Positions 25,601 to 38,300 of a stretch of 64,000 nt of DNA are shown one piece after another; the first letter of the stretch is position 1; each line of letters starts with the position of its first letter. The notes under the pieces are model-generated. The model saw only the letters and a program-made list of their open reading frames with translations, searched no databases and was not told where the DNA came from. Position numbers and translations under genes: made by a program. The DNA lies in assembly GCA_023846275.1 (NCBI GenBank), contig CM043871.1, forward strand, positions 33,882,578 to 33,946,577, in the 5' to 3' direction. This DNA comes from Vanilla planifolia. Its lineage: Eukaryota > Streptophyta > Magnoliopsida > Asparagales > Orchidaceae.

Positions 25601-28600
25601 TGATTCCCTTGGCTTAATAGCTTCATTTCTCCAGGGGTTTGCGCATGCTATCTCTAGTACTCGGTTCACGTGTCACAGATGCTTCTGTGGCTGCAATAAT
25701 TTCATGCTACACAAATCTAGAATTGCTTGATCTTAGTGGGTGAGTCCTTGATAATGAATTGCTTCTATCTTTTGCTAATTGTTATAGAATTCTTTTCTAC
25801 TTGTTTTGGAGAATCTTACAATCTCTTATTTATTTGTGTTGTTTTTTCAGATCAAGCATCAGTGATAATGGTGTGGGAATGATATGCAATGCCTTTGCTC
25901 GAACTTTGTCCAGGCTTCTGCTTGCTCTTTGTCCAAACATAACTTCAAGTGATCATCTTGAAGTCCCTTCTTAATGTTCCATTTAGGAATTAATGTATCG
26001 ATTTTCTTAATTCATTGAACTCTTCAGGTGGAATCCAGTTAGCCACAGCACAATTGCCACATCTTGTGTTGTTGGACTGTGGGATGAGCATTTGTGATTC
26101 TAATTCTAAAGCTCATGATCCCAAAGATAACATGGTTCAAATCAATGAAAGGCCTGAAGAAGTTAAAAAACACCAGCATTCGCCCGCAAAAAGACTGAGA
26201 TTTACCCGCCACAAATTGATCATAAAACATGAGCATTTAAGGAAACTTAGCTTGTGGGGATGCTCCGGCTTAGATGTATGTCAACATTGACTCTGTGATT
26301 CCTATTTCTGGTTGTTCCTTTCTCTAAGTGTTTCCTAACCTTGCAGGCTTTATATTTGAACTGCCCAGAACTTGATGACCTGAATCTTAATTTGTGTATA
26401 AATTTGCATCCAGGTAGGAGGAACTTTGGTTTCATTTATGATTTCTGTAATGAGACTATGTTCTTGAAGGGGATCTATTGCACATCTCTTTGACCTTTGC
26501 TTTTTCTGTAGAGAGATTGTTGCTTCAGTGCCCCACTTTGAAAAATGTGCATGCCAGTGGATGTCATGACATGTTAATTGGAGCAATTAAGAATCAGGCA
26601 TGTATTACTTGTAGTTGTTTTGTTTTTTTTTTTTTTTGGTAGATTTCCTTTACTTATATTGGTTACTTGATTTGGGATTTTATCAAAATAACTTTGAGGC
26701 GTAAGTTGATTGTTGCTTGAGTCTGTGGGTGAGGAAAACAAATTATAGGATGATTTAGCTGTTTTCTTTGTTTTGCATTGACTTTGTTATTTGTCAAATA
26801 GTTTCCTCCATTTTGGTACTTCTCTTTTCTCAAATGAGTTTGTTTTATGCAATTCTATCATCAAGTAATTGGTAAAGGTTAGTAGAGGTGATGAATCCAT
26901 GAATAAAAGGAGATCTCATGATCTATAAACAGAAATCTATTGATGTGAGATGGGTTCTAGTTTGTTGAGTTAGTCTATAACAAAATACACTAATATTTCA
27001 AGATTTGTGAAGCTAAGCTCAGCAAAATATAAGTGAAGTGTAATTAATGCATTGGATTAGCAAGAAAATGTAGTGAGAAACAAGATCTCCAAGCTAAATC
27101 TTACAAGGAACTTGTATTTAAGTTTAGAATGCCAAATCTTTCTCCACAAGTATGGTAGAACTTAGAATAGATTTTTTGATCTTGTCATCTCCAGTACAAT
27201 CTTCTTTTTGTTCCATTCATTTCAAATGCATAGGTGTTTGACTACTTATATTGGATAATTGGAAGATCAAATAACTAAGAGTGAGTAATGCCCATAGGAA
27301 GGATGTCGCACTATTTGATTGGAATACTCCCTTAATTGGATCAATACAACACTTTTGAGTGATTGGAGTTGAAGTCTTGTCTGATCATAGAGACAATATG
27401 ATATTCATTAAACTCCCATTAGCTACATTGAGATTATAACTTTATCACCACATTTAAAGCAAGTATGAAAGATTTTGGTTCTCCATCAATCCATGTAAAC
27501 TATTCAAAGTTTAGGAGCAATCGTAAGCTAAAAAGATGCATTGTATAGAATAGATCAAGTGTGTAATCTCAACTGAAACAAAGAGAGAGTAATCTCAATT
27601 GAAACAAATAAAAGTTTTATGATAAAATAATGATAAGGATTCATAATTACCTCTTGATAACAAGCAAAGGATGACTAGGTCTACCATCAAGCTCTTAGAA
27701 ATCCTCTTTAACTTTGCTTTAACCTCTTAAAGCAAATTAGCCCAAAGCTCATAATAGCAACCATGATTTGAGGGAACTAAAAGGTCCCTTAAGCATTGAA
27801 GAGGGGGTTGGGATCTTATTTATAAACACAATCTAGCTTAGAAGGCAAGCTAAAATAGAAAATTCACAGAGTTGACATGACCATGAAAGATTGTAATAGT
27901 CAACTCCAATCAAAATTTGTTGTTGTATATACAATGGCATATGATTGTATGTGGCATCATATGGTATATTAGCTTATTTTTAAAGCTTGGATCTCGTATT
28001 TTAGAATTTTATGATGTTATTTTAAAATCTTATGATATGATTTTCCTTAGACATATGATATGTTTGAACAATTCTATGATGTTACCAATTCGAAATTGAT
28101 AGGTTTGAGGATGCATGTTGAACCCAAAACCTATCCAAACATATATGATATGGTACAAGTAAAAGACACTATTTAATATAGTCTTTTGAACAAAAAATTG
28201 TGTTGGTGCACCTATTTGTGTAACTAATGATGAAACTTCCTTGATCTCTTAGATTTTGCATACACCCTCCCTCTTGAAAATATTGACCACCTAATGTTGA
28301 TGTAAGAAGTCTTTTAGTAGGTCTTGAAAAGAGTCTTGTAAACTTTCCAATGGTTCTAAAAAATCTTTTTAAGCAGGTCGTCTCCTTCCTTAAGCTAGAA
28401 TGAACAACTCCTTTGGTTTTATAATGATAATCATCTAAGAATCTGATTTTCTTAATTGAATGTTAGTATAGAATTAAATTAATTGTATGCCCAATAAATT
28501 TAGGTAATGATATAGACAAAACTAGTTAGAAGTTAGTTGATAAGTAGTTGTAGATCCAAAAGCTTTAAGTGATGTTATTAATGAAACTAGTTAAAAAGAA

Positions 28601-31600
28601 ATTGAGAAAGATATAATAATATATCTAGTATTGATGTAGTACCAATCAATGACATTACAATAATGCAACAAAATAGACTTATGACAAGGTCAATAGTATA
28701 GGTCAATCAAATTGATGTTTTGGACCTTCATAAAATATGACAAGAAAGTTCACATATTTTAGCTTTAGCCTATCTCATGAAGTTCATTTCTAATAAATCA
28801 TGCAAATTATAAAAAATATTTGCACAAATATATGGGACTTCTAGAGAGTTAATTTGGTTGTAAAATGATATTGATCATTGGTTATTTTATTAAGTAAATG
28901 CTTGTACAAGTATGTGTTAATGGTTATAATAGAGAAACATATATAAATAATCCAAAATTTATAATAGAAGTATGTTATTTAATGATTTAAGTTTTTGTTT
29001 TTGTGTTTTTGTTTGGTGATTTGAGTGTGGATGAAGCTTTATGGTTTTTATTTTCCTTGTGTAATTCCTAGATGAGCGTTGCAAGTTTATTTCATGAGTA
29101 TTACCTTTCCTCTCTTTATCTTTCTTAACACATTTTTCATCCTTAATAATCATTTACAATTCACTCTTCGTTTCCTCTCTTTTTTTCTTTTAGTTATTTT
29201 TTTGCAATTATACCTTGGTATTTTAGCAATCATTGGCTGATACTGTAGCAATTGCACGCCAAACCTGAGCACCATCCTGCCTAGTGAGTGCATTACTAAC
29301 ACCTAGCCAATGCACATGTGTCTAGTTGCAGACATTTGCAAAATGAATAGTACTAGAACATCATCTTGTAATCAAATACTATTTATTTCTCTTCATCAAG
29401 TATTGTAACATCATCTTGTTTGAATGAGAAAATGCTCTTCATTTATGACTTTTTGATGATCATCTGCAAGGATTGTAACATTTGTACTTTGTTTTTTTAT
29501 TTATCTATTAATATAGATATAGATAGATAGATAGAGATAGAGATAAAGATATATATAGATATAAATATAGGCATAGCTTATATAGACTAGAACTATATTT
29601 TAGAAAAAAAATGAAGCAAATGAAATTTCTAACTTTTTAAGGTTTGAATACCAACAAAGACTTGCAGTCATAGTTGCTGTTCCTTTGTTTGGATTCATTT
29701 AAATTTTCTTTGTTCCTTTGTACATTATTTTATACAGTCATAGTTAGCATTCCTTTGTTTGGATTCATTTAATTTTTCTTTGAAAAAAACCACAGGAGGA
29801 CATTTTTGGCTTGAAACTCCTTATGTCCCCTCCAAATGCCAAATATGCTACCTCCAATGTTATACTTGTGATAGTAGAAGATGGTTGGACGGGTAGGAAT
29901 CTCTGCTGATCAAAGGATGTTTGCCTCCATGAAGAACTTCAAAGATCATTGCAGTTGGTAAAGAGAGTCCTTATTGGTGTTGAGCCATCAAGATGGTGAC
30001 AAGCCATGAAGAGGGCTTTATAGAGCAATCTAATTTGCTGTTAGATAAGTAAATGGCCTTAGGGTTTTAGTTTGTTCAAATGATCTCGAGGTTACATGGG
30101 TTACCACAAGGCTTATCTTACAGATAACCTCGACTTTGAAGGATGTGATCAGTTGTTGAGTCCTTGGTGTTTAACATTTGTTTAGTGTGGATTTATCTAT
30201 CCAAACTTTGGATGATCAATAGTAACCACTTAATTTCAATTAAAATCAATAGTGCTTGGTATCATTCGATATTTTTATGCATAGTTATATGTCCCTTCTT
30301 CCTTTGAGCTAAAAACCATCAATTGCCTGCTTTTAGTGCTTTACTTTGCCTTGTTAGAAACTACTTCAGTAAACAAACAAATGCTAAGTTTCATTTAGAA
30401 AAAATGTTAGCAAAGGAATTGATTTAGTCTTCAAAAAAGACTAGTTTACTCTCAAATTTATGAAATCCCCTTTTAATAGGGGCTTTTTGTTGTCTAAAGA
30501 TTAATGATTTCTCTGTTGTGTAAACAATAGAATAGCTGTCCCTTCTTCCTTTGAGCTAAAAGCCATCAATTGCCTGCTTTTAGTGCTTTACTTTGCCATA
30601 TTAGAAACTACTTCAGTAAACAAACAAATGCTAAGTTTCATTTAGAAAAAATGTTAGCAAAGGAATTGATTTAGTCTTCAAAAAAGACCAGTTTACTCTC
30701 AAATTTATGAAATCCCCTTTTAATAGGGGCTTTTTGTTGCCTAAAGATTAATGGTTTCTCTGTTTTGTAAACAATAGAATAGAGTCCTCACTTAGGTTTA
30801 ATTTGAACTGCTATCCTTTTGAATCAAAACCTAAGAAGTAGCCTTCTGTCTGCTTTCAGATTTTGAAGCACAGGATATGAGCTGCCTTGCTAGATTATTA
30901 AGGTTGTACTAATGAATTTTTTTCCTTTCAAAATTGCAAAATTTTTACTTGTTTACACCATAGGACATGGGGGAAAATGTTCAATTACTTTGCCCAAATG
31001 CCTTTCTTGTTTTCTAACAACCTCCTTTTTCAGGTCCTTAATGAATTCAGTTCTGTGGAGAACCAATTTTCTCTGAAACGATCGGCTGATGGCTCCAAGA
31101 GGGTTCATGTTCCTCGCTTCCTCTCTCAAGCAGTAAGTCTAATGTTCTACTTTGGTGCAACTCAAACCTCAAAAACACAAATAGTTCATTCAAAAATTTT
31201 CATTAATCATCTTTTTGTTCTCACACAAATTGGCATCTAAATAGATCCTAAATTGCAAGATTTCACCTCTGGAACTATCTGTTTTGCTATCTAAATTGAT
31301 TTCTTTCATCCTTAATCACCAATCAGTCAAAATGATCAGTATTTTTGTTGGCAAAAGCTAAAACTTGAACCAAAGTGAGCTGGCCAATCAAATGTTTATC
31401 TATTTGGCTTGTTTTTTGGTTTAATCAAGGATATGTACAACATTGACGCAACTCAACCTCAAAAACACAAATAGTTCATTCAAAAATTTTCATTAATCAT
31501 CTTTTTCTTCTCACAAAAATACCTTTTTAAAAGGTCTTGAATCACACAAATTGCCATCTAATAGACCTTAAATCACAAGATTTCATCTCTTGAACTATCT

Positions 31601-32697
31601 GTTTTGCTTGTCTAAATTGATCTCTTTCATCCCTTCAATCACTGATTGGTCGAAACGATCAGTTTTTTGTTGGCAAAAGCTAAAACTTGAACCAAAGCAA
31701 GCCAGACAATCAAATGTTTATCTATTTGGCTTGTTTTTTGGTTTAATCAAAGATATGTACTACATTGGTGCAACTCAACCTCAAAAACACAAATAGTTCA
31801 TCCAAAAATCTTTTTCTTATCATAGAAATACCTTTTTCAAAGCTCTTGAACTATCTGTTTTGCTGTCTAAATTGATTTCTTTCATCCCTTCAATCACGGA
31901 TCACTCTAAACGATCAGTTTTTTTTGTTGGCAAAAGCTAAAACTTGAACCAAAGCAAGTCGGCCAATCAAATCTTTATCTATTTGGCTTGTTTTTTGGTT
32001 TAATCAAAGATATGTACTACACTGGTGCAAATCAACCTCAAAAACACAAATAGTTCATCCAAAAATTTTCATTAATTATCTTTTTCTTATCACAAAAATA
32101 CCCTTTTCAAAGCTCTTGAACTATCTGTTTGCTGTCTAAATTGATTTCTTTCATCCCTTCAAAGCTCTTGAACACACAAATTGCCCTCTAAATAGATCTT
32201 AGATCACAAGATTTCACCTATTGAACTATCTGTTTTATTGTCTAAATTGATTTCTTTCATCCCTTCATCTATTTGGCTTGTTTTTTTTATTTAATCAAAG
32301 ATATGTACTACATTAGTGCAACTCAACCTCAAAAACACAAATAGTTCATCCAAAAATTTTCACTAATCATCTTTTTCTCACAAAAATACCTTTTTCAAAG
32401 CTCTTGAACACACAAATTCCCATCTAAATAGATCTTAGATCACAAGATTTCACCTATTGAACTATTTGTTTTGTTGTCTAAATTGATTTCTTTCATCCCT
32501 TCATCTATTGGGCTTGTTTTTTTATTTAATCAAAGATATGTCCTTGATTTATTTCAAAAAAAAAACTTGAAAAAATGTAAATTTTCCAGGTAACATGTGT
32601 TGGGTTTATCTTATTTGTACCTTTCTAAATGCAGCCTTGTGAAGATGAGAAAGGGAAGAAGATGCGGCCCAGGCCTTGCATTGTTCATCTGAATTGA
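22653..32697 (+). CDS. FBL17: F-box/LRR-repeat protein 17 (SCF subunit, cell cycle)
   Basis: Eleven exons join in phase to 562 residues: 22653-23143, 23599-23700, 25113-25257, 25331-25515, 25635-25739, 25851-25948, 26028-26275, 26347-26413, 26512-26597, 31034-31132, 32635-32697 (TGA). Residues 19-35 (GSYNCGRCGLPKKGHVC) form the conserved Cys/His N-terminus of FBL17; an F-box follows at about 95-130 (LTPKELMGAAMVCRGW); leucine-rich repeats fill about 145-490 (LLDLSGSSISD, LLLALCPNITSSG, LRKLSLWGCSGLD); a basic tail ends PRPCIVHLN. Arabidopsis FBL17 is 593 residues. In the family, FBL17 recruits KRP CDK inhibitors to SCF for degradation in the nucleus, needed for S-phase entry and pollen mitosis II. 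All introns are GT-AG except intron 9, which is GC-AG. Exon 1 is far richer in GC than the rest. Function is inferred from homology. Confidence 0.92.
23701..25112 (+). other. FBL17 intron 2 (1.4 kb)
   Basis: AT-rich, GT-AG, interrupts a Gly codon (phase 2). A 61-codon open frame at 24194-24379 has no recognised domain. No transposon was identified. Confidence 0.75.
26598..31033 (+). other. FBL17 intron 9 (4.4 kb, GC-AG)
   Basis: The donor is CAG|GCATGT and the acceptor TTTTTCAG|GTCCTT. Joining them gives IKNQ|VLNEF in frame; the nearby GT four bases on would create a stop in exon 10. The intron is far longer than introns 3-8 (71-119 bp), so it has probably gained inserted DNA. 26870-30250 carries AT-rich sequence of transposon appearance without a recognisable domain, and 30291-30784 is a tandem duplication. 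Confidence 0.75.
30291..30784 (+). repeat. 247-bp tandem duplication in FBL17 intron 9
   Basis: Copies 30291-30537 and 30538-30784 are nearly identical, each starting 'gtcccttcttcctttgagc' and ending 'aacaatagaatag'. Few differences are visible, so it is recent. Confidence 0.93.
31147..32560 (+). repeat. Five-copy ~290-bp tandem array filling FBL17 intron 10
   Basis: The anchor 'gcaactcaacctcaaaaac' or a variant recurs near 31157, 31448, 31769, 32026 and 32317, giving spacings of about 290, 322, 257 and 291 bp. Each unit also holds 'atctgttttgctgtctaaat', 'tggcaaaagctaaaacttga' and 'tatttggcttgttttttgg' to varying extent. Units differ by internal deletions. The array takes up almost the whole 1502-bp intron (31133-32634). 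Confidence 0.9.
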
Positions 32698-32843
32698 AAG
32701 AGATTGATTGTAGCTTCTGCTGTATTTAACAAAACTGACAAAAGGAATTCTGTATTATTATTAAACAGCAACCAATGGGTTCATGTATGATCTCCAAGCT
32801 ATTAGCTGGAGTGTATTTTTCTTATTTTTGTTGTTTGTATTTG

Positions 32844-32890
32844 AATAAACTGCAGATTGCCTGCTGTTTGATGATACTCATCAGAATAAA
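32844..32890 (+). terminator. Probable FBL17 poly(A) signals
   Basis: AATAAA occurs at 32844-32849 and again at 32885-32890, about 150-190 bp after the TGA, in T-rich 3'-UTR-like sequence. Confidence 0.5.
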
Positions 32891-32989
32891 AAATGTGTTT
32901 GAACAAAATCATTCAACATTGATATGGCATTCTTCACCATGGCTGTAGATTGAAGATGACAAGTGCTCTTCAAAATGCTATTGTTTTGA

Positions 32990-34828
32990 TGTCAAACAAA
33001 AATGTTTTTACAAAAGCATTTTATTAGTGGTAACAATTCATTTTATTGAGAATTCAATGAGATTTGAACATACCATCTTGTTCCAATGTGTGTATTGAGG
33101 AATGGATGGTATGACTTTGGGAACTTTGAGGAGTTATCATGGTTTACCTTAATCCAGATTATGGTATGTCTCTTATTATATTGTTATATCTTTCTTACAA
33201 AATGATTTTATAAGCTTCGATCAATCTTTTATTCAAGTAATTTTAGTTTCTATTGGTTGAAAGGTAAGTTGGATTTGTTGAATTCATATGAAAATTCATA
33301 TAAAAATATTGCTTATGTTAAGTGACAAGTGAGTAAAGAACTGTTTGTGGTCAAGAAGATTGAAGACATTAGGATTTAAAGTGTTTAGTGGAAATAAAGA
33401 ATTGTTTTGTTCATGTTATGTGAAATATTTTAAGAGATGTTTGATTAAAATCAAAATTATAATTTTCAAAATTATTATTTAAAAATCAAAACTCTTATTT
33501 TATTAAGAATTCAATGTAGTTTCAAACAAAAATGTTTTTACAAAAGCATTTTATAAGTGGTAACAATCTAATTTACTAAAAATGCAATGAGGTTTGAACA
33601 TACCATCTTGTACATTTGAGCTTCTTCAATCAACAAAGGAATGGATGACAACAAAACCATGTAATGCCATCACGGCACGAGCTAGAATGGGAATAGTTGT
33701 CGAAGAATTGCACTCAATCTATGGCTCACAATTCCGATGAAGCCTAAGCCCATAAGAGCAAATCGAGCTATCATGGTTTACTTAAATCCAAGAGTAACTT
33801 ATATGAGATTTGGGTATGCCTCTTATTATATTATTATCTTTTATTCTATTTAATGATCACATGTATAAACTTTCTTAAGGAATAATTTTATAAGTTTAAA
33901 TCGACCACTTGAAATTTCATCTTTCATCAAGATAGTCTAAATTTTGCTCTCCAACATTTAAATTCTGAAATGGAAAGTTGGATTTGTTGAATTCATATGA
34001 AAATTCATATAAAAATATTACTTATGTTTAGTGACAAGTGACTAAAGAACTAAATATGTTTGTGGTCAAGAAGATTGAAGACATTAGGATTTGAAGTGCT
34101 TATTAGAAATAGAGGATTGTTTTGTTCATGTTATGCAAAATATGTTAAGAGAACTTTGCTTAAAAATAAAATCATAATTTTTAAAAATATTATTTAAAAA
34201 TCAACACTCTTGTTTTATTAAGAATTCAATGAGACTTGAACATACCATCTTGCACATTTGAGATCCTTTAATCAACAAAGGAATGTATAATAACAAAACC
34301 ATGTAATGTAATCACCGAACAAGTCACATTGGGAATAATTGTCGAAGAATTGCACTCAATCCATGGCTCACAATTCTGGTTAAGTCTAACCCATTGGAGC
34401 AATTCGAGCTATATGGTATTGAGGTATGCCTTTTATTACATCATTATATATGAACTTCCAGAATGATTTTATAAGTTTAGGTCAATCTTTTATTAAAGAA
34501 GTGAGTAAACTTTAGTTTCTATTGATTAAAAAACCACTAGAAATTTCATTTTTCACAAAGATAACCTAAATTTTCTCTCCAACCTTTAAATTCTGAAAGG
34601 GTAAGTTGGAATTGTTGAATCATACAAAAATATTGCTTTATGTTTAGTGTCTAGTAAAGGACTAATATGTTTGATGTCAAGAAGCTTGTTGAAGACATTA
34701 GGATTTAAAGTGCTTATTACAAATAATGAATTGTTTTGTTCATTTCATGTGAAACATTTTAAGAGATGTTTGATTATAAACAGAATCACAATTTTTAAAA
34801 ATATTATTTAAAAATCAACACTCTTATG
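32990..34828. repeat. Three-copy ~0.53-0.64-kb repeat between the convergent genes
   Basis: The anchor 'ttgaacataccatcttg' is at about 33064, 33594 and 34236. Units run about 32990-33520, 33521-34205 and 34206-34828 and share 'aagttggatttgttgaattc', 'gaagacattaggattt' and 'aattgttttgttcatg'. The second and third share an extra segment ('gaattgcactcaat'), so they are closer to each other. There is no coding content. It fills the spacer between FBL17 and the SPT5-like gene. Confidence 0.88.
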
Positions 34829-35106
34829 TCTTGTGAACACTTTCCGCTTCATCTTCAACAACTTGCAATAATCAAACAAACAATAAGAGAGCAGTGCCAA
34901 GGTATACCATTAATCTCTCCATGATATCGAATTAAGCAACTTGAAGAAAATGTTGTGTGCAAGTTTTAGTGCTTACCTGTTCTACAGGATACTCAAAGTC
35001 TTGCTTTTGAGAGATTACTGGCATACTGGAATATAGTAAACAAAGAGAGTTAAGAATGACAGATTTGAATTAGGTGAAAACACCAGAAGTTTGTTCAGTG
35101 GAGACA

Positions 35107-35112
35107 TTTATT
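35107..35112 (-). terminator. Possible poly(A) signal of the SPT5-like gene
   Basis: AATAAA on the - strand, about 230 bp beyond the TAA stop codon at 35340. Confidence 0.35.
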
Positions 35113-35339
35113 CCATGTAAAAACTTGCAACATGAAGAAACATGAAGAAGAACAGGTGAAGGTAGATTTGTAGGAATCATCTGGTCAAGTGCAAATACAG
35201 AAAGCTAAAACCACAAATCAACGATACAAAAGCAAGGGTTAATTACTAAAAGCAAACTAAAGTTTGACTAGCCAAGTATTGGGAGACAAATTCACATGAT
35301 TTAACTACATCTGATTAGCTATTCAAAAGGGTAGATTGA

Positions 35340-38300
35340 TTACCAAGCTTTACTAGAATTGCCCCAAGAACTGCTCTCTTCATTCCCCCAAGAAGCATTG
35401 CAGTGTTCTTCACGTTTGGGAACTTCAGGTTGAAGCGAGGGAGATGCTTCGCCCGGTGATGGCTCCGACCTCCAGGAAGATGGTTTACCAACCCAATCTG
35501 ATTCGGTTTTGCCAGAATTTACACCTTCCCATCCTCCTTTATCATCGTTTCTTCCATTATTTTCCTCAGTTTCTGCAAGTAGATTTATAACACTACTGCT
35601 GTTCTCACCTTCGCTGGCAACAGAAACTGAAGTCCAGCCAGAGTGCTGCTTGGCCCATCCGTCAGGTTGATTTCCTGTCTGAGAACTCCAACTTCCTCTT
35701 CCATGGTCAAAGGACCCCTTATTACCCCTGTTCCATGATTCCTCTTGTGTTGAATTAAATGATTGTCTCTTATCATCACCATTCCAGTGCCCAACAGAGC
35801 TTCTTCCACGACCACGCCCTCTGTTATAAAATGAATTGCCCCTCCATCGTCCACCAGATGACCGACCCCTACCAAAGTCAGAACCATGGTTCCAATTTCT
35901 TGACTGAGCTTGGAACCCATCTAAAGATTCATTAAACATGGATTGCTCAGGAGCATCAAAACGCTTTTGCTTGCTCCATTCATCCCCTGCATTGTTGTTC
36001 CATTCTGATGAGCGATTGCTAAATGTACCCTTGGCTTCTCCACCCCAGTCTGATGAGTTGTTATCAACCCAATCTTTCGAAGTACCCCACTTGTTATTGT
36101 CCTTGGACGGTGGACGACTTGCATTACTATCTAAACCAGGCTTCTCCCCCTTCCATTTGTCATCAGCTGTGTTTGATTTAGGTTCGGATTGGTCCTTCAC
36201 CCAATCTGCAAAAGAAGCATCAGAAGAACAACCATGACCGATATTCTTACTCCAATTAGAAACACATTCCACATTTGACTCAGTTTTACTTCCACTAACA
36301 TCCTGATGACCAGTTCCCCATTCTGACGAGCCAAAACCACCAAAAGATTTTTCCCCATTCCAACCAATTTTTTCATCCAATGTCACGACAGAATTTTCAG
36401 CATTGTTTGGACTTGCTTTACCCCAGCCGCTACCACCTTCATTACCCCAGCTAGAGGAGGGTTTACTAGAGAATCCCCCACCAAAGTCATCCCTTCTATT
36501 TCTTGAATCAGATGAGTCGAATTGTCTCCACCCTCGACCTCTTCCTTCGCCACGCCATCGACCTCGTCCTTCGCCACGCCATCGACCTCGTCCTTCACCA
36601 CGCCCTCGACCTCTTCCTTCTCCACGTCCTCTTCCATAATCAAACTTCCTCGACCCATCAAAATTATCACTGGTGTCATCACCAGGTCTGTTTTGACCCC
36701 GACCACCCCTTCCAAACCTCCAACTCCCACCATTGTCCGAGTTATCTTCATTTCTATCTCCCCTCCCACCAAATCTACCCCTACCTCTACCCCTGAAAGA
36801 TCCCCTCTCACCACCAAAATCTCTCTGCTTGTTCTGATTATTGTCCTGACTCCAATTCTTGGAGTTCTCACTCTTAAAACCTCCTTGTGACCAACCTGAA
36901 CTTTGACCCCAATTTGTAGAGCTTTCATTCTTAAAACCTCCTTGTGACCAACCTGACCCTTGACCACAATCTATGGAACTTTCATTCTTAGAACCTCCTC
37001 GTGACCAACTTGATCCTTTACCCCAATTTGGGGAGCTTTCATTCTTAAAACCTCCTTGTGACCAACCTGACCCTTGATCACAATACTTGGAGCTTTCACT
37101 CTTAGAACCTCCTTGTGACCAATCTAACCCTCGATCACAATCCTTTGCACCCTCATTCCCAGAACCTCGTTGTGACCAACCTGATCCTTGACCCCAGTCC
37201 TTTGAGCTTTCATTCTCAGAACCTCCTTGTGACCAACCTGATCCTTGACTCCAGTCCTTTGAGCTTTCATTCTTAGAACCTCCTTGAGACAAAACTGATC
37301 GTTGAGCCCAATCCTTAGGGCCTTCATTCCCAATACCTCCTTGTGACCAACCTGATCCTTGACCCCAATTCTCGGAGCTTTCATTATTAGAACCTTCATG
37401 TGACCGACCTGATCCTTGACACCAATCCTTTGAACTTTCATTCTTAGAACCCCCTTGTGACCAACCTGAACCTTGGCCCCAACCAGCATCCTTCGGTTGT
37501 TCGAACTTATCATCATGATGATCCTTATGCCAATCATTCCCTACAAAGGCTTTTGATTTGGCCCAACTATCACTCCTATCTTTTGCACTGTCTGCATTGC
37601 TTGCCTTGTTCCACCCTCCTGTTTCAGATGAACTTGCTTGCTCATCATTTGCCCAACCACTTGAGTTAAGACCATCAGATTTCTCCCATCTGTTTCCTTG
37701 GTTTCCAGCTTCAACTGATGGTGCAGAAGAAGCACTCCAACCAGTAGCAAGTTTTCCATCTGTACTTTCTTTCCAGCCTACTGCTTCACTTGCATTTGCC
37801 TGTTCAGATGTTCCCCATTGAGCAGAACCAGGAGCAGATTTAATTTCACTCCAGTTGCTTGGTTGATCCCACCCAGATGCATGATTTCCACTTGTAGAAG
37901 GATCCTTAGATGACTCGCCTCCTTTCACTTTCATGCCCCAGGGATCTGGACCATCACCACCATTTGGAGAAGACCAATTACCTAATGGCTTGCTAAAACC
38001 TTCTGCTTTATCATTCCCATCACCTTTGTTGTTCAACTTGGCAGAAGCATCTGAGGACATTAATAAAAGTAAACTGCAAATTTCTTACAACACATTTCAG
38101 CAATTCAGAGCAATGAAGAACAAAAGATTAGCTTACCCATCACATAAAAAGCAAATGTACCATCTAATTAATTCTAATAATGAATTGAGAACCAAACTTA
38201 CCTTTTGTATCCCGGCCTCTATCAGCTTCAGTACTACTTACTGTGGAGAGCTTGGGTGCTGCTTTATTCCAACCATCATCACCTGCAATTTGTACAACCT

